Below are positions 1 through 8,873 of a stretch of 64,000 bases of DNA, piece after piece. The position numbers were made by a program, and so were the translations under genes. Where the stretch lies: assembly GCA_963728765.1 (NCBI GenBank), contig CAVSKX010000002.1:744001-808000 (forward strand), read 5' to 3'. How positions within the stretch are numbered: the first letter of the stretch is position 1; each line of letters starts with the position of its first letter. The notes under the pieces are model-generated. The model was not told the DNA's origin. It saw only the letters and a program-made list of their open reading frames with translations, and ran no database searches. The stretch comes from AC-32 sp963728765 (GTDB taxonomy: Bacteria; Actinomycetota; Thermoleophilia; Gaiellales; Gaiellaceae).

Positions 1-1371
1 AAGTCCCAGGCCATCGGAAGCGCCTGACGGGCGAAAGGTGCACCTTCACCTGTTCGACTGCTCGAGTGCCATGTCGCGAGCGTCGCCAGTGTCGGCGACG
101 CGACCGACCGCAGAACGCCAGATATGTCGCGATGGCGTCCGCGTATGCCTCGTCGCCCCGCTCGCCGAATGACGTCGCGTCACGAGCCTCAGTCAACGAG
201 GTCGCTGAATGTGGTCAGCGCGACGAGCTGCCGCGGCGTGAAGAGATCGCCCCAAGCTGGTCAAGCCGTACGCGCATAGACACTCATGTGCCCAGGCGTT
301 GTCAGCGAGTTCGCCGTCAGGTCGCCACTGTGGCGTCGGCCGTTGAGGCACCAGCTCCGAGCGACTGCGTCGGCGGCGACAGATAGATGCGCGCCGCGGG
401 TCCCCTCGGCGACGACCGCCATCAGCCGCTGCCCCATACGTCCAGCTCGACTCTCAGATCTGACGAAGTCAAGCGTCACGGCGTTTCGCAGACGACGCAA
501 CTGCGCCGCTCCGTCCGACCGTCCCCTCCGGGGCATCTGTTCCCTGCCCGGATCTCGAATCGGATGGCTGCCGTCGTCGACGATTGGCTCGGACGTACCA
601 CTCCTTGCCCTTCTTCTTCGAAGCGCGAACGAGCGCACGAGCGGCATCTCTGCACCACAAGCTGGGTTCGGGCACTTCACGGTCCGCGCCCACAGCCACG
701 CGATCACCGTCGCCTCGCCCCCGTCCGGCAGCTTCGCCTTCGGGTACAGGTGGCCGATGCGCTTCGAAGCCTCGTCGCGCATCCAGTTGCCGTAGTAGCG
801 AACGTCCTCGGCAAGGCCCTGCGCGCCCTTCCAGGTCGCGCCGTGGCCGAGCTTCGCCCGCGCCTCCGGGTTGACGGCGGCTGCCCCGCGAACTTCGGCG
901 GGATCTCGATCAGCGCCTTCGTGATCAGCACCGCGACCGGGTTCAGGTCGCTCGCGTGCGCCTCGAGCCCGAGCCGCTGCGCCTCGAGCGGGATCGAGCC
1001 GCCGCCGCAGAACGGGTCGAGCACGGGCGGCGGGTTGCCGTCGGTCGCCTTCATGATCTCGGCGCGCGCCTGCCTCCAGCACGGTCTCGTTGTTCGAGTT
1101 CTCCCACTTGACCAGCTCCTCGATGATCCGGAAGAGCCGCTGCCGCTCCGCTCCTGATCCTCCTCGGTCGGGAACTCTCGGGCCGGCTCGACGGGTCGTC
1201 GACGATCGAGGCGAACAGCACGGCCCGGCAAGCCGCGAGCGGCCGCCGCGCCCACCAGAGGTGCAGCGTCGACGGGTGCCCGTGCCGGATCGACTTCTCG
1301 CGCGCCGACTCGCGGTTGATCGCCTCGAGCGGCAGCGCGACCTCGATCAGCTTCTTCCGATACTCGGCCAT
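1..1371 (-). pseudogene. DUF1156 adenine-specific DNA methylase, cut by window edge and frameshifted
   Basis: The minus-strand reading begins with an ATG at 1371, giving MAEYRKKLIEVALPLEAINR, then the DUF1156 hallmark REKSIRHGHPSTLHLWWARR. A SAM motif I (LDPFCGGGSIPLEAQRLG) followed by DLNPVAV lies near 950-1030. A zinc-ribbon-like CPNPACGAEMPLVRS lies near 620-660, and GRMGQRLMAVVAEGTRG near 390-450. FARQALPMAWD reaches base 1, so the gene continues leftwards. These motifs fall in different frames separated by single-base indels (near 1180, 1145, 1085, 890, 640, 260 and others). The family is a presumed N6-adenine methylase, often found in anti-phage islands beside helicases, as here. The upstream helicase stop would overlap this start as TGATG at 1369-1373. 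It could be a true pseudogene or a poor consensus sequence. Confidence 0.8.
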
Positions 1372-4300
1372 CAGCTCGGCTGCTTCCCCGCGCCCGAAGT
1401 ACTCGTGCCAGTCGTAGTTCGCGCTCGTCATGTCGAAGTAGATCTCCTCGGTCCCCTTGAACGGCTTACGGACGTAGCGAACGTCGGTCGAGTCGTCGTC
1501 GCCGACCTCGACGAGCGCGAGCACGAAGTGGTCGGGCTTGTTGAGCGACGTGAGGATCTCGCTCTTCGTGATCGTGAACTCCTTCGCGCCTCGACGCGGC
1601 CCTTGACCTCGATGAAGAGGAGCTCGCCGAGGTCGTTGAGACGCGACTGGATGTCGTAGCCCTTGTTGTTGTGCGGCATCTCCATCGGCCGTCGGCCGAG
1701 CCGCATGCTCGGCGGCGAGGACGGCGTCGACCGCGAGCCGCTCGACCCGCTCGGTCTCCTTCGCGTAGCGTCGCGGCTCCTCCGCACGCTCGCCGCGCAG
1801 GCGCTCGAGCAGTCCGCCCGGGATGACGAGCGCTCCGCCGACGACGACGGCGGCATCGCGGAGAGCTGCGCCTCCTTCTCGAGCTCGTCCATTCGGTGCT
1901 TCAGCCGCGCTTCGAGGTCGTCGGCGCGCTGGCGCGCGCGGCCCGAGTTCATCCGCGGCTGCTTACCGGCGAGCTCCTGCTCCTTGAGCTCGTTCGCGCG
2001 GTGGTCCCAGTAGGCGATCTCGCTGGTCAGCCGCCGGTGCACCGCCTCCTTCGTCTGCTCGACGCGCGCTCGAGCGTGTCCTCGCGACCTCCTCCAGGTG
2101 CTCGGGGACGGCTTGCGCGATCGCGTAGTCGAGTCCGGCCTGCTCGACGCCGCGGTCGAGCCACTCGGCCTCGATCAGGTGGCCGACGAGCTCCTGCTCG
2201 TCGGCCTCGAGCGGGCGGTAGTCGAGGTAGGGCGCGTAGCCGGCGACCGCGCCTCCCAGTCCTCGGTCAGCTCGACGAACTGCGAGCCGCCTGCGAGACG
2301 ACCTGGCGCTGCCCGTCGCGAATCTCCTGCGCGTTCTGGATCGCGTGCTCGACGTAGACGAGCGCGCGCGGCTCCTCGCTCTCGTCGGCGTCGGCGACGA
2401 GGACCGCTCCCTGCTTGAGGAGCGGCCGGTAGCGCTCGAGGACAGGTCGACCGTCGCGTCGAGCAGCGGGATGGCCCGGGGCGAGCAGCTCGCGCCTGCG
2501 CCTGCCCTGCCGGGCGAGACGAGCTCCTTCTCGAAGGTGACGCGCGCGTAGCGGTCGACGACCGGGACGGCCGCGCCGAGCGCCTTGCCGCGCGCGCGGA
2601 TCTCGGCGGGGACGTGCGTGATCTCGTAGCGGCCCGGCTCGCGCTTCGCGATCTGGCCGCCGAGCAGCCGGAACGCCTCGAGGAAGAAGGCGCGGATGAA
2701 GTGCGGCTGGAGCTTGCGCGCCTCGGCCTCCTCCATCTCGCTCGCGGATCTCCTCGACGTCGGTCGCGCTCATCATCTCCGTGAGGAGCGCGCGCTCCTT
2801 CAGCGCCTCCTCGAGCTTCTCGCCGACCGCCGCGTCGACGATCTGGTCGAGCTCGCCTTGACCTCGGGCTGCTCGCCGTAGCGGACGGCCTCGATCAGGA
2901 GGTCGCGCAGCGACGTGTCCTCGAAGATGTCGTCGCCGAGGACGTCGAAGACCTGGCCGCCGAGCGCCTTGCGACTGCTCGGCGAGCTTCGTCGAGCAGG
3001 CGCTCGAAGACCTGCCCCTCGCGCGTCTCGGCGGCGACGAGGTTCCACATGTGGCAGACCTCGGTCTGGCCGATGCGGTGGATGCGGCCGAAGCGCTGCT
3101 CGATCCGGTTCGGGTTCCAGGGCAGGTCGTAGTTGACGAGCAGGTGGGCGCGCTGGAGGTTGACGCCCTCGCCGGCGGCGTCGGTCGCGACGAGGACCGA
3201 GACGTCGGGGTCCTGCGTGAAACGCCTCCTGCGCCTCGCGGCGCGCCTCGCGGCGCATACCGCCGTGGATCGTCGACGACGGCCTCGGGCTGTCCGAGGA
3301 GCGTCCGGATCCTGTCGGCGAGGTAGTTGAGCGTGTCGCGGTGCTCGGTGAAGACGATCAGCTTCCGGCGCTTGCCGGTCTCGTCGAACATCTCGGCGTT
3401 GCTGTCCTGGAGCAGCCGCGCGAGCTCGCGTCCACTTCGCGTCGGTGCCCGAGCGCGCACGCGCGCGGCGAGCTCCTCGAGCCGACGCAGGGTCGCGATC
3501 TCGGCCTCGAGCTCGGCGATCGTCTCGGCGGCCGAGGCCTGGTCGACGACCTCGCTCCTCGAGCTCCTCGCGCTCGCCTTCGGGCAGGTCGTCGAGATCG
3601 TCAGGCGCGTCGAGATCCGATCGTCAGGTCGAATCGCATGCTCGCGCGCCGCGCCCGCCGAGACGCTCCTCGTTCAGCACGCGCCTCGAGCCGCTCGCGG
3701 CGCCGACGGAGCGACTGGTAGATCGCCTCGGGCGAGGAGGCGAGCCGGCGCTGCAAGCACGGTCAGCGCGAAGCCGACGATGTTGCCGCGACGCCCTTCG
3801 CCCTCCGCCTTCAGGCGCTCGGCGCGGTTCATCTCCTCGCGCACGTAGTCGGTCACCTCCTCGTAGAGCGCGCCTCTTCAGGCGAGAGCTCGTAGTTGAC
3901 CGTGTAGGCGCGCCGCTCCGGGAAGAGCGGCTTGCCGTCGAAGCGTGAGCAGCTCCTCCTTGACCATCCGCCGCATCAGGCCCTGCGCGTCGGCCTGCTT
4001 GCCGCCCTTGCGCGGCTTGCCCTCGAACCGGTCCGGGTCGAGCAGCGCCATGAAGAGCTGGAAGTCCTCCGCCTTGCCGCTGTGCGGCGTCGCCGTCATC
4101 AGCAGGAGGTGGCGCGCGAGCGCGCCGAGCAGCTCGCCGAGCTGGTAGCGCTTGGTCTCCTCGACCTCGTTGCCGTAGAAGTGCGCCGACATCTTGTGCG
4201 CCTCGTCGACAACGACGAGATCCCAGTCGGTCTGCTCGAGCTTCGCCTGAACGTCCTCGTTGCGCGAGAGCTGGTCGAGCCGGCAGATGACGAGGTCTCG

Positions 4301-4893
4301 TCTCGGCGAACGGGTTGCCGCTGCGCGAGGCCTCGATCGTCTCGCGCGTGATGATGTCGAAGTCGAGCCCGAACTTCTGCGCCAGCTCGTCCTGCCACTG
4401 CTCGACCAGGCTGCCCGGCGCGACGATCAGGCAGCGGTCGAGGTCGCCTCGGACGATCAGCTCCTTGATGAGCAGGCCGGCCATGATCGTCTTGCCGGCG
4501 CCGGGGTCGTCGGCGAGCAGGAAGCGCAGCGGCTGGCGCGGCAGCATCTCGCCGTAGACCGCCCGGATCTGGTGCGGCAGCGGGTCGAGGTTCGACGTGT
4601 GAACCGCGAGGTACGGGTCGAACAGGTGCGCGAGGCGGATCCGCAGGGCCTCGGAGGCGAGGCGGAAGAGCTTCCCGTCGCCGTCGAAGCTCCAGGCGCG
4701 GCCCGGCTCCTCGACCTCGAGCGCCGCTTCGTTCGCCCGGTAGAGGAGCTGGTGGTCGACCTCGCCCTGTCTCGTCGCGGTACGTAAGCGTCAGCGCCTG
4801 CGTGCCGTGCCACTCGGCCGCGACGACCGTGACCGGCTGGTCAGGCAGCACGCCCAGCACGCGCGCTCCGGGGGTCAGTTCCTCAAGCGTCAC
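1371..4893 (-). pseudogene. SNF2-type helicase with C-terminal DUF3883 domain, multiply frameshifted
   Basis: The start is GTG at 4893 (MTLEELTPGARVLG). Motifs in order are Walker A (DDPGAGKTIMAGLLIKEL, near 4490), the DEAH box (VVVDEAHKMSAHFYG, near 4190), motif III (LLLMTATPHSGKAEDF, near 4080), and motifs V-VI near 3050-3200 recoverable only by switching frame. A DUF3883-like end (NNKGYDIQSRL, LLFIEVKGRVE) lies near 1600-1680. Restoring frame needs many single-base edits. Resolved ones are +1 at 4770, 4298, 3945 and 3754, -1 near 3867, and +1 near 3680, with more below 3500. Codon bias is kept between breaks and no large deletion is seen. ATP-dependent DNA translocase function follows from the family. 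Pairing with the DUF1156 methylase suggests a restriction-like defence module. Confidence 0.8.
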
Positions 4894-5025
4894 ACGACGA
4901 AGCCTCGCACGACGAGCCGATGACTGCCTTCCCCGCTACTTGACCAAAACTTGACCGTGCTCACTTTTCCACAGGATGGGCGATTTGTCAGCAAGGTAAC
5001 GGGCCGCATTAGCAGGCTTTTGATG

Positions 5026-5060
5026 GTGAGCTAGCCGGAGTCGAACCGGCGACCTCCTGG
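5026..5060 (-). other. Orphan 3' half of a tRNA (probably tRNA-His), candidate att remnant
   Basis: Read on the minus strand this is the 3' arm of an anticodon stem (CCAGG), a variable loop, a perfect T-arm (GCCGG, TTCGACT, CCGGC) and a 7-nt acceptor strand TAGCTCA followed by C. A C at position 73 fits tRNA-His. No D-arm or matching 5' acceptor strand (TGAGCTA) is found in the next 100 nt, so it is not an intact tRNA. Such 3' halves are typical scars of tRNA-targeting integrases. Two TTGACC direct repeats lie just beyond it (about 4939-4955), where integrase arm sites might be. Confidence 0.55.
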
Positions 5061-5156
5061 GTGCGATCCAAGCAGTCGCGTCGTTGACTTGACACAGCGC
5101 TTGACGCACGCCGTTCTGGCTGACGCTTCTTGCGCGGAGAACGGCTTGATTAGGGA

Positions 5157-5229
5157 AGCCGACGCCCGGACTCGAACCGGGGACCCCTTCATTACGAGTG
5201 AAGTGCTCTACCAGCTGAGCTACGTCGGC
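5157..5229 (-). tRNA. tRNA-Thr (anticodon CGT)
   Basis: A complete cloverleaf is present on the minus strand. The acceptor GCCGACG pairs with CGTCGGC, the D-stem GCTC with GAGC, the anticodon stem CTTCA with TGAAG around loop CTCGTAA (anticodon CGT, reading ACG), and the T-stem CCCGG with CCGGG around TTCGAGT. No CCA is encoded. Its 3' end points towards the methylase/helicase block, so an element integrated at this tRNA would lie exactly on that side. Confidence 0.95.
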
Positions 5230-5433
5230 GAGCGTTCTACTGTAGCCGTTCCTGTTTCTCGCTTCCGGCCGCCGAGGCTTGTGTGTCAGGGGCGCGTCAC
5301 GTGCGCGAGCGCATGAATATCTAGCTCGCCTCGCACGAGCAATCGGGCGCCTCGGATCGGGCAACGACCGCCGATGAGTTTTCCCCCGTCGCATCGTCCC
5401 AAGGTGGGCGAGCCCAACGCGAAGGAGGTTCAA

Positions 5434-6132
5434 ATGAAGGTCGGGACGGAGCAGCAGTGGCAGGCGGCGCGCAAGAAGCTGCTGGCCGCCGAGCGGGAGC
5501 TGGAGGATCACGCCGAGCACGTCGACGAGCAGCGGCGTGAGCTGCCGTGGGTCCCGGTCGAGAAGGAGTACAGGTTCGCAAGCGAGGGCGGGCCGAAGTC
5601 ACTGGCCGAGCTGTTCGACGGGCGCTCGCAGCTGCTCGTCTACCACTTGATGTTCGGGGAGGACTGGGCGGTTGCGTGCCCGGGGTGCTCGTCGCTCGTC
5701 GACGGGCTGGGCGGCGTGGTCGTGCATCTGAACGATCGCGACGTGACGCTCCTCTGCATGTCGCAGGCGCCGCTCGACAAGCTCGTTGCCTACAAGAGGG
5801 GTCGTGGGTGGACGGTGCCGTACGTGTCGGCGCACGGCGGCGAGTTCCTGTTCGACTACGGCTTCGCATTCCGTCGGGAAGAGATGTCCGGCATCGTCCG
5901 AGAAGAGTTCGACATGGGGCAGCTGCTCCGCGAGGCCCCGCAGTGGCTGCGCGACTACCGCGAGGACGTCGGGGCGCCGGACCTCGAGTCGGCCGTGTCC
6001 GTGAGCGCGGGATGGAGCGTGTTCGCGATCCGGGATGGCGCGGTCTACAACACGTACCGCGTGTATCCGCATTCGCGCCTCGTCACGCCGCTGTTCTCCC
6101 GGCTGCTCGAGCTGCTGCCGAGCAAGGAGTGA
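5434..6132 (+). CDS. DUF899 thioredoxin-like family protein
   Basis: This encodes a 232-residue cytoplasmic protein of the DUF899 family (a thioredoxin-like fold, function unproven). The N-terminal half is charged and helical. The core runs ELFDGRSQLLVYHLMFG then CPGCSS, a CxxC pair in the thioredoxin position. It continues with DRDVTLLCMSQAPLDKL and a C-terminal domain rich in aromatic residues. The ATG at 5434 follows a strong AAGGAGG at 5422-5428, so the upstream in-frame ATG at 5374 is unlikely. No partner gene adjoins it. Oxidoreductase activity is inferred only from the fold and the cysteine pair. Confidence 0.85.
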   Translation: MKVGTEQQWQAARKKLLAAERELEDHAEHVDEQRRELPWVPVEKEYRFASEGGPKSLAELFDGRSQLLVYHLMFGEDWAVACPGCSSLVDGLGGVVVHLNDRDVTLLCMSQAPLDKLVAYKRGRGWTVPYVSAHGGEFLFDYGFAFRREEMSGIVREEFDMGQLLREAPQWLRDYREDVGAPDLESAVSVSAGWSVFAIRDGAVYNTYRVYPHSRLVTPLFSRLLELLPSKE

Positions 6133-6197
6133 GTCGCGCAACTTCCTGGGTCTTACAGCTACGTCGGCAGCGGCTGTCCCGCCTAGGCCGGCCTGCG

Positions 6198-6371
6198 CTA
6201 GGCCGGGACGGCGCGCCGGCCTCGCGTCCGCGCCAAAAGCAAGCGCAGCGTGGCGACGGCGAGCTTGCCGCGGCCGCCGCCGAGGAGCGCGATGCCGATC
6301 AGCAGCTCCGCCATGAGCTCGGCGAGCGCTGCGCGCGGGCCGAGCCAGAGATACAGGAGGAGCGCGAGCAT
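6198..6371 (-). CDS. Small hydrophobic protein, hypothetical
   Basis: A 57-codon minus-strand frame starts with ATG at 6371 (MLALLLYLWLGPRAALAELM) and ends at TAG in 6198-6200. It has one likely membrane segment (roughly residues 2-31) and an Arg-rich tail. No clear Shine-Dalgarno is seen and I recognise no family. The GC-rich third positions agree with coding, but chance cannot be excluded. Otherwise the interval between the DUF899 gene and 6443 shows nothing else. Confidence 0.3.
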   Translation of the reverse strand: MLALLLYLWLGPRAALAELMAELLIGIALLGGGRGKLAVATLRLLLARTRGRRAVPA

Positions 6372-6442
6372 GTCCGGACCACGTAACCCTGCCCGCTGAC
6401 GCCTGAACCGACGCCGACCGGCAGGTGGCGTACACTCGCCGA

Positions 6443-6820
6443 ATGCTGCTGCTGGCGCGCATCATTCTTGCGATCGCGATCAACATGCTCGCACTGTGGG
6501 TCGCGAACGTGCTCTGGGACAGCGTCGACATCCACGGCTTCTGGGCTTACTTCATCGGGGCCATCGTGCTCGGGGTCGCGAACGCGGTGATCAAGCCGAT
6601 CCTGGCGATCCTGACGCTCCCGCTGATCGTGTTCACGCTCGGGATCTTCTACCTCTTCATCAACATCCTGATGGTGCTGCTCGCCGAGTGGATCGCGCCG
6701 AACTTCTCGATCGACGGCTTCTGGACCTACGTCGGCGTCGTCTTCATCGTCTGGCTCGTGAACTGGGTCGCGAGCCTCGCGGCTGACATGTTCGAACGCC
6801 CGCGCGAGCGCTACGCCTAG
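6443..6820 (+). CDS. Phage_holin_4_2 (DUF360) family membrane protein
   Basis: The product is a 125-residue, four-helix integral membrane protein of the Mvo/Phage_holin_4_2 type, common in bacterial chromosomes and not evidence of a prophage. Helices fall near residues 4-20, 28-45, 52-75 and 88-110, with the family feature GVANAVIKPILAILTLPL. A second member lies at 46834-47208. ATG 6443 is preferred because TACACT at 6431-6436 sits 6 nt upstream, a typical leaderless arrangement. GTG 6425 is the alternative. The gene ends in CTAG, the left edge of a large inverted repeat. Confidence 0.85.
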   Translation: MLLLARIILAIAINMLALWVANVLWDSVDIHGFWAYFIGAIVLGVANAVIKPILAILTLPLIVFTLGIFYLFINILMVLLAEWIAPNFSIDGFWTYVGVVFIVWLVNWVASLAADMFERPRERYA

Positions 6821-6903
6821 GAGGGTTTGGCGGAACGCTGCTCGCTCTCGGGGTGCGCGGCTCGCCCCGAGGGCATTGACGGTGTTTCGTCAAACCCTCC
6901 TAG
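6817..6903. terminator. Bidirectional terminator: nested inverted repeat between convergent genes
   Basis: The outer arms 6817-6832 and 6888-6903 (CTAGGAGGGTTTGRCG) match at 15 of 16 positions as an inverted repeat, and each contains the stop codon of one flanking gene. A second hairpin sits in the loop (CTCGGGG at 6847-6853 with CCCCGAG at 6865-6871). The symmetry suits termination from both sides. Confidence 0.6.
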
Positions 6904-7553
6904 CGGCGAGCGAGCCGCGCGACACAGAGATCCGGCCGCACGAAGACGTCCAGCCCTTCGACCTCGAGGTCGCTGCCGAGCGCCGATAGCGCGCCCGAGA
7001 TGAGGCCCCTGTGGACGGCGCAGACGACCTCCGGCTGCGACTCGGCGAGGGCGTGGAACGGGCAGCGGGCCATGTGGATGTCGCCCTCGTGCGCGCTTGG
7101 CTCGAAGCCCTGCTGGTCGAGCAGGTCGACGACCTCCTCGACCGCGGCGGCGTCGTCGTCTGGCGCGCGCGCCAGCGGGTCCCTCGCGAGGAGGTAGCGA
7201 CCCCAGGCCTCGCCGGCCTCCTCTGCTCGGGCGGTTCCGTCGTCCGAGCCGGCGAGCGCGCCGGTGAGGACAGTCGCCAGTAGCCGGTGCTCGTCGGTGC
7301 CCTGCTCCGCGGGCTGGGGCTCCAGCGAGTAGAGGATTCGCGGGCGGCCGCGCGCCGCGCGCGCCGCGGGCGCGGAGCTGACGAGCCCGGCGTCGGCGAG
7401 GATGCCCAGATGCCAGCGGACCGTGTTCGGGTGGAGCCCGACCCGGCGTCCGAGCTCGCTCGCGTCGAGCCCACCGTCCGCGGCGCGTAGCTCCTCGACG
7501 ATCCGGACGCGCCGGGCATCCGCGAGCGCGCGGTGGCGAGTCGCCGTCTCCAT
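6900..7553 (-). CDS. ArsR/SufR-like HTH regulator with C-terminal cysteine motif
   Basis: This 217-residue regulator has an N-terminal winged helix (residues about 5-65; LGRRVGLHPNTVRWHLGILA is the recognition region). Its C-terminal domain carries CPFHALAESQPEVVC followed by HRGLISG and a last Cys near the end. That Cys arrangement resembles the SufR family, where it binds an Fe-S cluster. Sensing of iron, redox state or NO is therefore an inference. It starts at ATG 7553, divergent from a NirK-like copper oxidase across 132 bp, the usual layout of a regulator and its target. Confidence 0.75.
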   Translation of the reverse strand: METATRHRALADARRVRIVEELRAADGGLDASELGRRVGLHPNTVRWHLGILADAGLVSSAPAARAARGRPRILYSLEPQPAEQGTDEHRLLATVLTGALAGSDDGTARAEEAGEAWGRYLLARDPLARAPDDDAAAVEEVVDLLDQQGFEPSAHEGDIHMARCPFHALAESQPEVVCAVHRGLISGALSALGSDLEVEGLDVFVRPDLCVARLARR

Positions 7554-7590
7554 TTGTACGAAACTACTCGGAAATTCAGGCTGGCGGAAT

Positions 7591-7671
7591 CCGTAGAAAA
7601 CCGCAGCCGCGCTCAGGAATCGCGCTGATGGAGCGGTGTCGCCTTCTTCCTACGCTCCTCGTAGAAATTCG
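7591..7671. promoter_or_regulatory. Divergent control region with two GTAGAAA direct repeats
   Basis: Within the 132-bp gap between the regulator and nirK, CCGTAGAAAACCG (7591-7603) and CTCGTAGAAATTCG (7658-7671) share CGTAGAAAnnCG. They are candidate operator copies for the adjacent regulator. This is seen by eye only, with no binding evidence. Confidence 0.3.
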
Positions 7672-7685
7672 ACCGGGAGGCTTCG

Positions 7686-8873
7686 ATGGCAGCGCACCCC
7701 ACAACGCACGCGTACTACGGCCACCGGGAGGAGGAGTCGGGCGTCCTGCTGAAGCTCCTGGTGCTGTTCCTCGGCCTCGGCGTCGGCGTGCTCGCGGTCG
7801 CCGCGGTCTGGATGGGCGCCTCGGCACAGGAGGCCCGCAACGACGCGAAGCGTGCGGCTGCCACAGCGGCCACGGCCAAGCCGGCCGCGGCCGACTCGTC
7901 CATGCCCGGAATGGCGATGCCCGCCACGACGGAAGGCGCCCAGGCCACGCCGAGCTTCGCCGGCATCGCGCCCGCGAACGCCGACGCGCTGGCAACCGCG
8001 CACAAGGCGCTACCCGCCGAGCTCCCGGCGACCACGCCCGGCCCGTTCGTGAACGTGCACCTCGGCATTTCGCACCGCGTGCTGTCGGTCGCCCCCGGGA
8101 TCAAGTACGAGGCGTGGACGTTCAGCGGCGGTGTCCCCGGCCCGGTGATCCATGCAAGGCAGGGACAGATCGTGCGCGTGACGCTGACGAACAACTCGCC
8201 GATGCCGCACTCGGTCGACTTCCACGCGGCCAGGATCGCGCCGGACAAGGCGTTCGTCGACATCCTCCCCGGGAAGTCGTTCACCTTCAGCTTCAAGGTC
8301 GACGACCCGGGCGTCTACATGTACCACTGCGGCACGAAGCCGGTGCTCGCGCACATCGCGAACGGCATGTACGGCGCGATCGTGGTCGACCCGGCGAACT
8401 CGAAGCTGCTGCCGCCGGTGCACCACGCCTACGTGCTGGTCTCGGGCGAGTGGTACCTCAACGCCCCCGGCGACAAGAAGCCGGCCGGGCTCGACATGGT
8501 CAAGGCGCACCAGATGACGCCTGACTGGGTGACCTGGAACGGCTACGCGGCGCAGTACGTCAAGCACCCGCTGACGGCGCACCCGGGCCACACGACCCGC
8601 TTCTACGTCGTCGACGCGGGCCCGAGCCTCAACACCGACTTCCACGTCGTCGGCACGGTTCTCGAGCGCGCCTGGGTCGACGGCGCCGTGACCGACCCGC
8701 CGGAGCACGGTGTCCAGACCGTCACCGTTCCCGCAGGCGGCGGCGCGATCTTCGACGTGAACATCACGAAGCCCGGCCTTTACCCGTTCGTGACGCACTC
8801 GTTCGCAAGCGTCGACATGGGCGCCGTCGGCCTGCTGAAGGTCGGCGACGTCGACGGCACGATGAGCCACTAG
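7686..8873 (+). CDS. nirK: Copper-containing nitrite reductase / two-domain multicopper oxidase
   Basis: The protein has 395 residues. One N-terminal membrane segment (about 20-43) anchors it outside the membrane, followed by an Ala-rich linker with a Met/His patch (SSMPGMAMP) and two cupredoxin domains. The ligand pattern matches NirK: type 1 copper H175, C215, H223 and M228, type 2 copper H180, H214 and H371, and D178 in the catalytic Asp position (HSVDFH). The expected reaction is one-electron reduction of nitrite to NO, although some two-domain relatives are oxidases. GGGAGG lies just upstream of ATG 7686. It ends on a CTAG shared with the next, convergent gene. Confidence 0.85.
   Translation: MAAHPTTHAYYGHREEESGVLLKLLVLFLGLGVGVLAVAAVWMGASAQEARNDAKRAAATAATAKPAAADSSMPGMAMPATTEGAQATPSFAGIAPANADALATAHKALPAELPATTPGPFVNVHLGISHRVLSVAPGIKYEAWTFSGGVPGPVIHARQGQIVRVTLTNNSPMPHSVDFHAARIAPDKAFVDILPGKSFTFSFKVDDPGVYMYHCGTKPVLAHIANGMYGAIVVDPANSKLLPPVHHAYVLVSGEWYLNAPGDKKPAGLDMVKAHQMTPDWVTWNGYAAQYVKHPLTAHPGHTTRFYVVDAGPSLNTDFHVVGTVLERAWVDGAVTDPPEHGVQTVTVPAGGGAIFDVNITKPGLYPFVTHSFASVDMGAVGLLKVGDVDGTMSH

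Noticed and set aside
6443..6820. Prophage, suggested by two holin-family genes
   Set aside because: The Phage_holin_4_2 family is a common chromosomal membrane family. No capsid, terminase, tail or integrase genes lie near either copy.
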